64,000 nt of DNA from JBJSXJ01 sp044235425 (lineage in GTDB: Bacteria > Planctomycetota > Planctomycetia > Pirellulales > Pirellulaceae), in assembly GCA_044235425.1 (NCBI GenBank), contig JBIIHW010000019.1, forward strand, positions 30,926-94,925. The letters run 5' to 3'. A program made the translations under genes and the position numbers. Under the pieces are notes generated by a model. It had not been told where the DNA came from, searched no databases, and saw only the letters and a list, made by a program, of their open reading frames with translations. Below, piece by piece: positions 26,096 through 38,400 of the stretch (the first letter of the stretch is position 1; each line of letters opens with the position of its first letter).

Positions 26096-27235
26096 CTACT
26101 TCGCGTAGCGCACTCGGTTGTACCACTCACCACTACGCTGCTGCAGAAAAGTGTAGATTTCCCGCATCGATGGGAGGCGTTCGCGCAGCATCTCCATATG
26201 TTCCACGACCCAGCCCACCGTCGCCTCGCCAGCTTCCCGCGGTGGTGAACAATGGTCCGTCTTGCGTGCCAGCCAGGCAAGTGTCTCGGGAGCATAGCTA
26301 TGCATCTCGGCCTCAGAGCGGATACAAGGCCGGCGATCGTGTTGGCAAGAATCTTCGGCCAGCGAAAACCCTAGCTCAGACTGGATCCATTCGATTTGCG
26401 GAGCGATACGTTCCCGGTGGGTAGCGATGACGTCCGCATGCAAGCGGAAGGGTGGGCCGCTGAGCGAACGCAGTCGAGATGGAAGAAGCCAGTATCGAGG
26501 TGGGGCTCGACGCGCTTCATCAATCCCTAGGGAGCTACCTTGGTTGTAGCTATAGAGCAACTGGACAGCGGACATCGACAAACTTTCATTCTGGCGAGGA
26601 ATCGGACGCAGAGGAGGTGGCATCCCCAGCCGCTGACAGAAGTCGCGTACCACGCATCCCTGGGGAAAAGTCGCCGGATCAAACTTGACCCACGTCGTTC
26701 GGTCTCGTCCAAACACTCGCCAAAATCGCTCCACGTTTGGTTGATAATCCAACACGCAGCGTTCCAGTTCATAGTCGAATGCCAGGGACTTTTTGCCCAT
26801 CTGCACAAGTGTTTGAAACAGGCTTTCTAGATAAGGCCCATAGGGGCGCAGATAACCCAGGATTCGAACCTCGAATCCAGACGCTTGCAGAAACTGTCGC
26901 AGTCGTTCCAGTGAGTCATCGTTGAATCCATACAGGATTTCAGCCGACAGGATCAGGTGCTCGCCACGCTGTTTGGCCCGCCGTACGGCACGTTCCAGAC
27001 GTTGCCAAGTAACGTCTCGTACACGATCGATCCCCGACCAGTCATTGCCCAGGTTGTGGGCGACCAGCGAGCGAAAACTGGGGTCATCGAACAGGACCTG
27101 GATACCAAAGCTGCCGTTGGGGCGACCGAAGCCGGCATACTGAAAACCACGAGGATTGGCTCTAAAAAACAGCTCCTCCTGAATCGTGGTAGTGCCAGTC
27201 TTCATCGTGCCAACGTGAAGCGTGCAAAGCGGCAT
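26096..27235 (-). CDS. Sulfotransferase-family protein (paralogue 2)
   Basis: A 379-residue protein with the P-loop LHVGTMKTGTTTIQEELF at the N-terminus (PAPS-binding loop of sulfotransferases). GEHLILSAEILYGF (about residue 92) and LGYLRPYGPYLESLFQTLVQMG (about 130) follow. It shares block order and many residues with the protein at 23935-25089, so the two are duplicates that have diverged and now face each other on opposite strands. It is upstream of, and almost contiguous with, a GT2 gene. No clear ribosome-binding site precedes the ATG. Confidence 0.8.
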   Translation of the reverse strand: MPLCTLHVGTMKTGTTTIQEELFFRANPRGFQYAGFGRPNGSFGIQVLFDDPSFRSLVAHNLGNDWSGIDRVRDVTWQRLERAVRRAKQRGEHLILSAEILYGFNDDSLERLRQFLQASGFEVRILGYLRPYGPYLESLFQTLVQMGKKSLAFDYELERCVLDYQPNVERFWRVFGRDRTTWVKFDPATFPQGCVVRDFCQRLGMPPPLRPIPRQNESLSMSAVQLLYSYNQGSSLGIDEARRAPPRYWLLPSRLRSLSGPPFRLHADVIATHRERIAPQIEWIQSELGFSLAEDSCQHDRRPCIRSEAEMHSYAPETLAWLARKTDHCSPPREAGEATVGWVVEHMEMLRERLPSMREIYTFLQQRSGEWYNRVRYAK

Positions 27236-27362
27236 GAACGAATTGTTCTCAAAAAATCATACGGTGGAAATTGCGGAATCGTTTTCGCCGACTGAGAGGT
27301 TAGGTCAATAGGTTTTCGATTACCGTGTTGTTATACTTGTCCACTTCGCAGCTTTTCAAGCG

Positions 27363-28151
27363 GTGCGAAGTTCTGCACTTCAGCGACTGGGCAACAGGGC
27401 GACAATTGTGCATCGGGAAAAGAAGACCTTGCTGCAGCGAGTCGCGACTCGACTGCGTGTACAAATCACGTACTCGCTTCGTCGCTCCATCGGACGAATC
27501 AAGGGTGCTTATTCGCCGGCACGCATTCCGCTGGTCTGGCCCGAGAGACCCGATCGAGTTGATCTGATCCAGGAATTCGTTCGTCGCTTGTCGGTTCGGT
27601 CTTATCTCGAAATTGGCTGCCGGGATGATCACTGTTTTTCTCAGATCAATGTCGCTCGGCGAGTGGGTGTTGACCCGGTAAGCGGCGGAACGCTGCGCAT
27701 GACCAGCGATGCGTTTTTCGCAGACAACCGCGAAACGTTCGATTTGATTTTTATCGATGGCTTACACCATTACGAGCAGGTTGTTCGCGACATCCGAAAT
27801 TCGCTGGCGGTTTTGAATCCAGGGGGAGTGATTCTGGTTCACGATTGTTTACCGCTCGATGCCCCCGCGCAGTACCGTGTCCAGTGTCAGACGATTTGGA
27901 ACGGTGATGTTTGGAAAGCATTTCTCGAAGTACGAACGTGGAGCGAAGTGGATTCGGCGCTGGCGCTCATCGACCAAGGCATCGGTATCATTCTGCCGCG
28001 CTTAAATACGGCGCCTTTGCAACTGCAGGTCGATTCGTTTCTGAGTTTGAAGTTCGATTACTTGGCCGCCGACTACCAACGACTCACCCGTGCCCTTAGT
28101 TATGAAGCCGCGCTGGATTTTGTTCCCTCTGCGCGGCCTGCCGTCGGCTGA
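27363..28151 (+). CDS. Class I SAM-dependent methyltransferase
   Basis: Up to 262 residues. The core has RSYLEIGCRDDHCFSQI (about residue 78; the LEIG glycine motif binds SAM), VGVDPVSGGTLRMTSDAFFA, then FDLIFIDGLHHYEQVVRDIR (about 122) and LNPGGVILVHDCLP, typical of the Methyltransf_24 group acting on sugars or small molecules. The start is uncertain: GTG at 27363 opens the frame, but GTG at 27408 has AGGG 7 bases upstream and gives a basic N-terminus. It precedes the GT2 gene by 18 bp and is probably cotranscribed with it; a glycan O-methyltransferase is likely. Confidence 0.82.
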   Translation: MRSSALQRLGNRATIVHREKKTLLQRVATRLRVQITYSLRRSIGRIKGAYSPARIPLVWPERPDRVDLIQEFVRRLSVRSYLEIGCRDDHCFSQINVARRVGVDPVSGGTLRMTSDAFFADNRETFDLIFIDGLHHYEQVVRDIRNSLAVLNPGGVILVHDCLPLDAPAQYRVQCQTIWNGDVWKAFLEVRTWSEVDSALALIDQGIGIILPRLNTAPLQLQVDSFLSLKFDYLAADYQRLTRALSYEAALDFVPSARPAVG

Positions 28152-28169
28152 CGGGGAGAGAGCGAGTCG

Positions 28170-29147
28170 ATGTCGCGAGATAAATCGTCCAGTGAGGAAC
28201 GGCCGAGTCCCGAGCGGAAGTTGGGCCAGGGCCCGGCCCAGGCGTCTTCCCAGGCGTCTTCTTGCGCGATTGTGATTCCTGCTTATCAGGGCGGCGAAGA
28301 GCTGATCGATTGTTTGCGGTCGGTGGTGACCAGTGAGCGACAACCGGACGTCGTATTCGTGGTGGATAATCAATCGACCGATGGCTCCATCGAGCGTGCC
28401 AGCCAGCTCTTCCCCACCGTCCGATTTCTGCGGAATGATCGTAATCGCGGCTTTGGTGCCGCTTGCAATCAAGGCCTCGAGAGGGCGCTCGATGAGCAGC
28501 TCGATTTTGTCCTTCTACTGAATCAGGACGCGCGCCTGGAACCTGGGACCTTGGGTGGGTTACTGGAGTTTGCCGACGCCCATCCGCAGGCGGGAGTGAT
28601 TGGCCCAAAAACATTGTCCACCACCTTACACGCTGATGGCTCGCCGCTCCTCCTTTACAACGGTTCGTGGCGACGTTGGTATCCGCTGTGGCAACGCATT
28701 CCTGGAATTGGCGGCAGCAGTCGGCACTCCGCCACGCAGCCCTTCCCTGTGGATTATGTGTGGGGACACGGTCTCTTGTTACGGCTGGCGGCCGTGTTGT
28801 CAGTCGGTATGTTCGACCCCGGGTTCTTCATGTACTACGAAGATCTCGATCTATGCGAGCGAATGCAAGCCGGCGGTTGGCAGATCTGGTGTGATGCTCA
28901 AGTCTGCATGTACCACTCGATTGAAGATGGTCCACGGGCCACGAGGTCCGACCTCCGGCGATGGCGTCAGAAAGCGGAGAGTGCCCGGTACTATTGTCAG
29001 AAGCGCTATCCGTGGGGGACTCGCTGGCTGGCCTGGATTGCCGCGACCGTTCGAGAAATGGTCGCGTTGCTCGTCAATGGCCAGTGGCGTGCTGCGCGGC
29101 ATGTCGCGCACGCTTGGTTGCTAGCCTGCTGCGATCGCCATCGCTAG
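28170..29147 (+). CDS. Family 2 glycosyltransferase, rhamnosyltransferase-like
   Basis: A 325-residue GT-A enzyme. After a hydrophilic 30-residue leader it reads SCAIVIPAYQGGEELIDCL, VVFVVDNQSTDGSIERA (about residue 62), NRGFGAACNQGLERA (about 93) and DFVLLLNQDARLEPGTL (about 112; the NQD motif replaces DxD, as in dTDP-rhamnosyl-type transferases). VGMFDPGFFMYYEDLDLCERMQ (about 212) contains the ED catalytic-type acids. A C-terminal hydrophobic segment may touch the membrane. GGGGAGAG precedes the ATG, 18 bp after the methyltransferase stop. Likely builds cell-surface glycan; the donor sugar is inference. Confidence 0.88.
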   Translation: MSRDKSSSEERPSPERKLGQGPAQASSQASSCAIVIPAYQGGEELIDCLRSVVTSERQPDVVFVVDNQSTDGSIERASQLFPTVRFLRNDRNRGFGAACNQGLERALDEQLDFVLLLNQDARLEPGTLGGLLEFADAHPQAGVIGPKTLSTTLHADGSPLLLYNGSWRRWYPLWQRIPGIGGSSRHSATQPFPVDYVWGHGLLLRLAAVLSVGMFDPGFFMYYEDLDLCERMQAGGWQIWCDAQVCMYHSIEDGPRATRSDLRRWRQKAESARYYCQKRYPWGTRWLAWIAATVREMVALLVNGQWRAARHVAHAWLLACCDRHR

Positions 29148-29459
29148 GGAAAGTGCCATCAAGGCTACGCTGCCGCTCGCCCTCCCTCACCAACAAAAAA
29201 CTAATTGCTGGCCAAGATATAAAAAAATATCGATGCTTCATGAGGGGTGCAAGTCTCGTCTGCTCGCTGACTTGTGTCGAGTGCGCGGTGTGGCGGACAG
29301 GTGGGGACAGTAGACAATCCCGCGTAATCAGAGTTTACTTCCGCCCCAGAATCACGGTCACTGCATTTTTAATTCCCGGAATCGTCAGCTAGCTGATTGG
29401 GCTTAGATGAGCGGAGCGATCGGTTCTATAAATTTTTCATTTTTTCAGGAAGTAATCAC
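29148..29459. other. Spacer upstream of the giant surface-protein gene
   Basis: No gene is seen. The region is locally AT-rich (agatataaaaaaatatc near 29215, and ggttctataaatttttcattttttc near 29422) compared with its surroundings and probably contains the promoter of the giant gene; I cannot assign boxes with confidence. Confidence 0.5.
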
Positions 29460-29462
29460 GTG
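29446..29462 (+). promoter_or_regulatory. Ribosome-binding site that fixes the giant-gene start
   Basis: CAGGAAG followed about 8 bases later by GTG at 29460. This makes GTG the likely start; the upstream in-frame TTG at 29397 has no such site and would bury the planctomycete N-terminal motif 21 residues deeper. Confidence 0.65.
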
Positions 29463-32400
29463 CTGTTTTCCTTGCTCAAGTCTGTGATTGGTTCGCGACG
29501 TGCTCGTAGTCTGCGTAAGTCTCGATTTCGCAGTTCGTTGAAACTTGAAAATCTAGAGTCGCGCGATGTTTTCAGCGTCACGCTGGAGGGCGGGATTTGG
29601 GGGGCTAGTCAAGGGGCGGTCGACGTCGCTGCTGATTTGAAGTTCAGCTTTTCCGAACCCGTTCAAGCGGGAGACACGGGAGGGATTCACCTCTACCGCA
29701 GTTCAGGCACCTTAGTCGAGACTTTCGGAACTCAAGCCAACCCACATGTGATCTTCGAAGGGGCAACGGTCCGCATCAATCCAACTTGGGATTTGGATGG
29801 CAGCAGCCAGTATTACCTAACGATCGATCCTGAGAGCATCACCAGTTTGACGAATGTGCCTTTCGAGGGAGTAAGCGACACCGCCTCGCTGAGTTTCACA
29901 TCGGGCTACGAGACCCAAAACGTGCATGGGGCAAGTTTCATTCGGGACGAATTTCCTGGAACAGCCTCGGAGAGCATAGGAGACCACCGAGTTCTCTACA
30001 TTCGAGCCACTTATCAAGATGTAAATCGTTTACCGAATTTGTTGAGCTACGCGCAAGATGATATGGACCTGACCAGTCGGGCATTCATCGAGAATTCTCG
30101 TGGGCGGATGCCTGTTACCGTGACCTACACGCCTTTGGTCACTCTCCCGTTCACTCGCAAATGGCTCGATAAGTTTGATACGTCGATTAACGGCTTAGGG
30201 TTGATCCAATCCGCAGCGCGGGCGGAGGCGCGAAAACTCGGCTTCGATGATTCGTTGTTTGACGTAGGCATTGTTCGAGTAGATGAGGGGCTACGGAGTG
30301 GAGCATCATGGGGCGGTGGTGATAGCGTTTGGTTAGGTTGGAGCGGCTTTTCAGTGATCACTCACGAGGGTGGGCACGCACTCGGACTGGGGCATGCACA
30401 CTCTACGGACTGGGACGGCAACGAGTCGGAGTATGGCAATCAGTTAGATTGGATGGGAAATGGCGGGGGACTCGAGGACGTTTTTGGTGTTAACACGCAG
30501 GCTGCTCTGGGTTGGATCGACAGCTCGGACCGCCTTGCGAATCCTGGGCCGGGGATTTACCGCGTATCCGCCACCGATAGCTCACGTCAGGTAGCGGGAG
30601 AGGTTTATGGTGTCACCCAGTCGATACCGAGCGATGTGTTGGGTCTGAGCCCGACCTACACGCTTGAGTATCGTCCCCGTCAAGGAAGTGATTTGGTCGA
30701 GTCGGCTGTATTGCTGCGCAACGGCTCCGTGATTGACCTGACCCCGGGCTCCAGCGGAGGGTTTAAGGACGGCGGAGTGCGTCTGGGGCAGACCTACCAA
30801 ATTCCTGGTAGTCAAACATTTTTCTCCGTTTTGGGTCAGCAATCTGGGTCAATTGATATTGCCTATCAGCAGGGACCTTTCGCTGACAACGTCGCCCCGC
30901 AAGCTCGCATGCAGCTCTCCGCGACAAAAGTGAAGCGATTTGATTCCATTGATTTCACGGCTGAAGCGCTCGATGCCAATGGCGACCAGTTGATTTACAG
31001 CTGGGTCTTCAGCGACGGGGTGGTTGGTTCTGGTGCAACGTTCCGCCGCAGTTTCATTCAATCCGCCGCACAGGATCTTACCGTCGAATTACGGGTGAGC
31101 GATTTACGCGGTGGACTGGGGACGGTGTCCACGACGGTAAGTGTGGCAGCCGCAAGCACCTCGACGCCAGCGACCATCGGAAGTTTGACCCCCATTTCAC
31201 TAAGCGAATCGCGCGTCGCAATCATCGCGACAGACGCTTTTGCGGGAGAAGGTGGAGACTCGGGCCTTGTCACAATCCGTCGCATCGGCACGACGCTCGA
31301 AAATCCGTTGGAAGTTCAGTTGACCTATTCTGGCTCGGCCTACACCGCAGGAGATTTGAGCGGGTTACCAAGTACGGTAACGATTCCTGCCGGCCAATCA
31401 TCCATCGATGTGCCGTTTACGCCCATGGATGACTCAGCGGTCGAGGTGCCGAAGTCGCTCATCGTTTCTCTCGCACCGAATGCCTCTTATGCGATCAGTA
31501 GTCAAAATGTCTCTGCGACGATCCAGGTGAGCGATAACGACACGCCGCTGGTTTCGATCACTGCGATTGATTCATTGGCTAGCGAGCCCACGGATCAAGG
31601 CCGCAATCTGGGAGTTTTCGAGGTGCGTCGTTCGGGGCCGACCTCGCTGCCGCTGACGGTCTATTACGGGGTTTCTGGTACTGCGTTCAATGGTGGTGAC
31701 TTTGGTCGCTTGGACGGTAAGGTTGTCATTCCGGCCGGTCAGAGCGCCGTATCAATTTTCATCAACCCGATCGATGATGAAGTTGGGGAGCGAGAAGAGA
31801 CGGTCATACTGGCTTTGGCAAGCTTCAATGATTCTTACAGTGTTGGCGCGGAGTCGCAGGCGAGCGTGACCCTGCAGGACAATCATGATCTGGCTACCGT
31901 CTCTGTCAGGGCGTCAGGCTCGCGCACGAATGAGGGTGGCGCCGCTACATTTACGTTCGAGGCCCTGGGATCTGCTGACCAGGATTTTGTCGTCCATTAC
32001 ACCGTCGGTGGAACTGCCAGTAATGGTCAGGACTATACGGCGATTCCGGGAACGGTGACGATTCCAGCTGGTGCCGAACGCCGTTCGGTAAATCTCACGA
32101 TTCAATCCGTCGTGGATGGATTGAATGAAAACGATGAATCGGTAACCGTGACGCTCACCACGATCTCGACTTCGCAGTACCACGTCGGTCTTGATGGTTT
32201 CGCTCAGGTTTCGATTGCAGATGCAATCGACATGACCGTCGGCGGCGACCGGGTATCGGTAAGTCGACACTTCCCCAACTCCTCGGATTTTAACGACGCT
32301 GCCGAGGATGGCACGGGACATAATGTATTTTGGCTTTATCGCGAGAATTCCAGCGCCGCACGTGGCGCCATCAATGTCACCTTTTCGCTAACGGGAACCG

Positions 32401-35400
32401 CAACTCCGGGATCCGACTACAGTGGTACGGTGAAGTCAGCTACCGGTACGGTTCTTTCCTCCTTTACGCCGGGCGCCGAGAACACGGTGACCATTCCCGC
32501 CGATGCGGACGGTGTGCTGGTTTACTTGACTCCCCTGGCCGATAGCACGTTTGAGGGAACCGAATCCGTTGTATTCACGCTGATGTCGGCGGCCGGGGCG
32601 CAGCCCTTCTACCCGCTCGGAATCAATAGCGCTGTCACTCGGGATCTCCTGGATAGCAACGCGGGTCCGGTCACGGTTGAGTTTGGTTCGGCCTCCAGTT
32701 TGGTCAGCGAGTCCTCGACAACAGCTCATGGCTTGATGGTGAAGCTGAATCAGGCTTCGAGCGATGAGGTGACAGTGAAGTATCGAGTGGCAGGTGGGGC
32801 CGCGATTGGGCTCGGGGCCGACTACAGCTTTCAGGGTCCTGGAGAAAAACCGTCTGCTGAGGCATTCGGGACAGTCACCTTTGCTCCCGGCGAGACTAGC
32901 AAAGTCCTGCCGATTTGGCTATTTTCCGATCGGATTGATGAGGGCCAAGAATCGGTACGAATCGAACTGTTCGCACCTCAAGGCGCCACGCTGAAGTCTG
33001 GTTTCAATTCACATCTGGTGACTGTTTATGACGTTGTGCCCGAGGGGCTGATCAAGGAAGAGCGGTGGGCCGGAAATACGGCATTTAACACTCAGGCGTG
33101 GGACACCTTACCGGTCAACTACGTAGGTTACCTATCGGGACTCACAACGGCCCAGAACGTCGCCAATAGCTACTCCCGAAGACTGACAGGCACCATCGTT
33201 GCTCCCACCACCGGTGCCTACGAATTCTATCTCGCGGGTGACGATGAGGGGCGGTTGTATTTAAGCTCGGATTCATCTCCAGCGAACAAAAGTTTGATCG
33301 CCTCTCATAGCAGCTGGACCAACTTTCAGCAGTGGGACAAGTACTCTTCGCAGAAATCAGCTGTCATCCAACTGGTGGCTGGGCAGAGCTATTACATCGA
33401 AGTCCAGCAGGTGGAGGTCGGTGGTGGCGATCACGTCTCAGTCGGCTGGAAACGACCAGGTGATGCGGCGATCACTCCGGTTACCGCCGACACCTCCCTG
33501 CGTAGTGTGATCAATCGCTACGTCGGTTTTACGACAGCCAATACCGAGGTGAAGGAGGGCCAAGCGGCTCAAATCGCCGTATCTCTCGATCGGGTGAATC
33601 CGCACTCCACGGTATCGGTTGACGTAGCGATTCTTCCCGCCGGGAATGCCACGGCGGGAAGCGACTTCAATCTGGGGACGACGAGCCTGATATTTGCTCC
33701 AGGAGAGTTAACCAAATACATCTCCGTGGCAGCACTGGTTGACGATAGCAATGAGCCGCTCGAGCGCGTCTCGCTGCGGCTCGTAAATGCCCAGGGCGCA
33801 CAGTTGACGAATCCCATCGATCACACCGTCCTCTTGCGCGATATCAACGAGCCTGCGCTTACGTCTACGACGGGATTGGCAAGTCGGACTCAGGAGGCAG
33901 GAGGCATCCTCAGTCAGTTGACTGCGGTGCCGGCACCAGGACGAACGCTACAGTCCTGGCAGATAGTTCGAGGCAATCCGCGATTGGAGGCGGATAATAC
34001 TCCCGCGTTTAGCATCGACGGACAGGGGAGGGTCATCCTGGCGAATCCGGCCGCACTTCCTCTGGGTAACTACGAAATTCAGTTGACGGTCCGTGGCACC
34101 GACAACCTTGGCTCCTCGTCTCTGGCCGTAGCGACCGTTGTCATCAATGGTCGGCAAGTAGTTGAAGAGCGATGGTCGGGGATGGATTCTTACTGGTTGG
34201 ACGACTGGTCGAACAAGCCCACTCATTCCGCCTATCTCACGTCTTTCGACGCACCTCGCGATGTGGCTGACCACTATTCGCGGCGCATTACGGGTATATT
34301 CACACCCCCGACCAGCGGCGAGTATAGCTTTTGGATCGCGGCACGCGACGAGGCTCGACTGACCATTGCGCCGGCAGCTGATCCCGAAAATGAAACCGCG
34401 CTCGCCTGGTCTCCCGACGTCGCATATCAAAACTGGGATGCGAATGACCGGCAACAGTCACCTCCCCAACAACTTGTTGCCGGTGAGCGGTATGTGCTAC
34501 GAGCTTACCAGGTAGAGAATTATTGGGGTGATCATTTATCCGTGGCTTGGGCCGGCCCTGGTATTTCGCGGCAGGTAATGCCCGCTTCGGCATTCCTACC
34601 AGCGATGCCGGAGCGAGTCGTCGACGAGACGCAAGTATTGCTTGATGTCCCCGGCTCAGTAACAAATTTTTCCATTGCATCAACGGCCATCACGGACTCG
34701 GGAATGGTTCCATCGATTTCCGCCGGGGAATTAACTCGCGATCCGACCTTGGGTTTAAGTGGTACGGCAGATGCCGGTTCACTTGTCACCATCTACGATG
34801 ACTCGCTCGCCCTGGGCACCGTTACCGCGACGGCCGCGGGCACCTGGAACTTCACGACCGCCAATTTGGCGGACGGGGTGCATTGGATGCGCGCCGAAGT
34901 GCTCGATAAGTTCGGGAATCTGGCTCTCACAGCTCCCGTGTCATTCATCGTCCGAACTGCGATTGACGTGGTGAACCTGGACCTCATTTCACGAGCCATC
35001 GACACCACTTCGGGGACCACTTCTGGCGAGGCGGTTGCCGCCGTGGTGGGCTTTGAGGAGTCCGATCAGGGAGTGGCGGTGTACCGCAGTGCTGCTGGTG
35101 CTTTGTTGGCAGTGGACAACAAGACCGGTGATCTCCAGATCGTTACGCGCAGTCCGAGTAGTCCCACGGTTGCCGCCACCGCTACCGTGACGACCGCGGG
35201 TCTGTCACCCGGGGGGCGATTTGTGGTTTTTGGATCGAATGATGTCACTTCATTCGGAGCCGAAGGCAGTTCGTTCATCGATAACAATGATCTGCGATCG
35301 GGGCCATCTAGCGACTTGTTTTCGTTTGATCGGCAAACCGGGAACGTTAGCTTGTTGACGGCGGACGCGACTTTAACCACGAGTCGTTCGCGGCAGGCGG

Positions 35401-38400
35401 AATACGTGGGTATTACTAGCGATGGCACACAGGCGATTTTCACCACCGATTTTGTCGAAAATATCGGTGAATTCACCGCTCCAGGTAAACCTCAGCCCAC
35501 CGAGTGGGTCGCCGTCGACGGCGGCTTTCCGACTACCTCAGGCAAAACTAAGACGACGTCGCTGCGAGTCGCCGACATCGATCCCACGCAGTTTACGTTT
35601 CAGTTGAGTGGTGGGTGGATCACCAATAAGCCATTAACTGCTACGGTCGGCAGTGGTGCAGGGATATCGAGAGGTACGGGGACTTTGTCGTTCTGGATTC
35701 AAGGTCTCGACAGCACGACGACCAAAGCCGTGAAACTCGAACTCTCCGATGTCAGTACGGGGATTCTCGTTAAAGCGACTGCCGCCAAATATGTTTCCGG
35801 CAATCAGCCAAATCAAAACTGGAACACGTCGGGAACGAGCGCTTCCGTGGCGACGTCTTCGTCCGCGAGTGGCTACGGTGTGGCTACATTCAAGGCCCAA
35901 GGAACCGCGCTCACCGATCGCATGAAGGCCGAAAGTGCCGTCGCTTCCAAGGATGTAATTGCAGTCAATCTGCTGACCGGCTCTCAACAATTGCTGAGTC
36001 ATTCAGCTGCGATCGGTAACAGCGAGTCGCAGGCGGCGAACGTCGCTAATGTTCGCCTGGCCGGGGATGGACGACATGTGGTGTTTACCGCTGCCAATGC
36101 CTCCAAGCTGGGCAATTCAGGCGTCTCGTTTACCGATACCGCACCATCAACGGCCGATCTATTTGCGACAGACTTGCAAACCGGCCAGATTCGCTTGCTG
36201 AGCCGCTCGGTCGCCGATTCAAATGCCAGCGCGGGTGTGAGTTTGACCTTGCACGACGTCAGCGCTAAAAGCGGATATGCGATTTTTAGCACCGTCGATG
36301 CTTCCGCTTTTGGGTTCACGGACTCGCAGCCCACGATTGCGGATCTGCTGGCGGTGAACCTGGCGGATGGTCAAATCCGGCTCATTTCTCACGCCGGTGC
36401 GACACAGTCTGGTAGCAGCATGGCGCAGGCCGCAGGTTTTGTGAAAGTGGTCGGGAGCGATGTGTACTTTACCGCGAATGATGCCACAAAACTTGGATTC
36501 ACCAGTGACGGCGATGCCGCTAAAGCCGATTTGTTCCGGTACAACCTGGAAACAGGCGCCGTGACGTTACTCAGCCATGTGGCGTCGAGTTCCACTCAGT
36601 CGCTCAATGGTGCCTACGTCGCTAACAGCTTGACGGTGTCGGCGGATAGCCGTTATGTCGCCTTCGCACTCGATATTTCCGCCAGTTACGGAGGCTTCGG
36701 GATCGGCGTGGCGGGCGACGGTTTGTTCCTGGTAGATACCGTCTCGGGCGCGATTCGGTTGGTCAACTCCTCCAATAACACCGGAACTCATCTTTCCTAC
36801 GCCGCCTGGGGTGGGACTGCCGGAGCGCCGAGATTCTTTACACCGGATGGTTCTCGATTCATCTGGCAGACTGATGGATACCTGGGTTGGACACAGTCAG
36901 ACCGCTCCAGTTCCGTGGTAGGGTTTGACGATCAATGGTCCGAGGCGGTCTTGATGGTGGATTTAAGCCACGGAGTCACGGCGGCCGGTGGCATTCAGGC
37001 CAATCACGTGCTCTCGCACGGCGCGGCAAGTTCGACACAAGTGGCATCCGCAACCTTGATCGGTGTCTCATTTGACAGTCGTCGAGCATTCTTCTCTGCT
37101 CCCAATGCAAACTTTTTCGGCAACGCAGGTCGTGCTTTCTCCGACCCCGACACCGCCGCCACAGATCTCTTCGCAGTTGACCTGAACACACGACTCGTCG
37201 ATTTGCTCAGTGGACAGAATCTGCAATCGTTGGGCAGCGCCGCAAGCTGGGTCGGGACCTCTCATTCGGGAGACGTACTCTTCAGCGTCAATAATGTCGC
37301 CGGAGTGATAACGAATCTGGGCACACTTGCCGATGGAAATGGAACCGGTAGCGATCTTTTGGTACGTCGCTACAACTTGCTGGATTTGAACACCGATGCT
37401 GATTCCGCCTCGGGTAGCTCACTGGACAATACGACAAATCAAACGGGATACCGCGTTACCGCCTTTGCTCCACCAGGCATGAACGTCAAACTGCTTGATC
37501 AGGGCGTCGTGGTGGCTGAACAGGTGGCGAATGCCAAAGGACGTTTACAGTGGGATCTTACGAATGTTTCATCCGGAACCCACGTCTACTCTCTGCTGTA
37601 TCCTACCGAAGGAGTCCCGGTTCATTTGTCGAGTGACATCGCCAGCAATAGTCTCTCTGTCGTCGTGCTCAATCATGCACCCACGGACATCTCACTTTCG
37701 TCCACTACGGTTGCGGAAAATGCCGGGGCGAACGCACTGATCGGAAATCTGAGCACCACCGATAGCGATAGTAGCGATACGTTCACCTACGCGTTGGTAG
37801 CCGGCTCCGGCGACGATGACAATGCTGCCTTCAGCATTGATGGAGATCAGTTACATGCGATACAGAGTTTCGACTACGAGTCGCAGGCTATTTATCAGGT
37901 TCGCATTCGTTCGACCGATCAAGGTGGAATGACCACGGAAAAAGCATTCACAATTACTGTGTCGGATGTTTCAGAGGGAGCCCAGATTAACGGAACGGCA
38001 GGGAACGACACGATTGTCGCGACCTATTTAGGTGATGGAATAACTCATGCGTGGAGTGTGAAGATTAATAACGCGGCTGCTTTCAGCGCCAGCGGCAATC
38101 TGATGGTCGATGGACTCGCCGGAACAGACTCCCTGAATATTGTCGGTCAAACGGGAAGCGACGTTTTCAGTCAGTATGCAAATCGCGTGATCATTAATGG
38201 TGCCATCGTTCAGTTTTCGAACACAGAGTTGGTCAAATCGCTGGGAGGACTAGGAAATGATTCGATTACCGTTTTGGAAGCCGCGGACCTCGGTGTGATA
38301 GCGTCTTATGATGGTGGTGGAGGCTCCGATTACGTTGAAACGCTGACGGGTACGAACTCCTGGCGCATTACCGCGTCCGGCGTCGGCACTCTCAACACAG

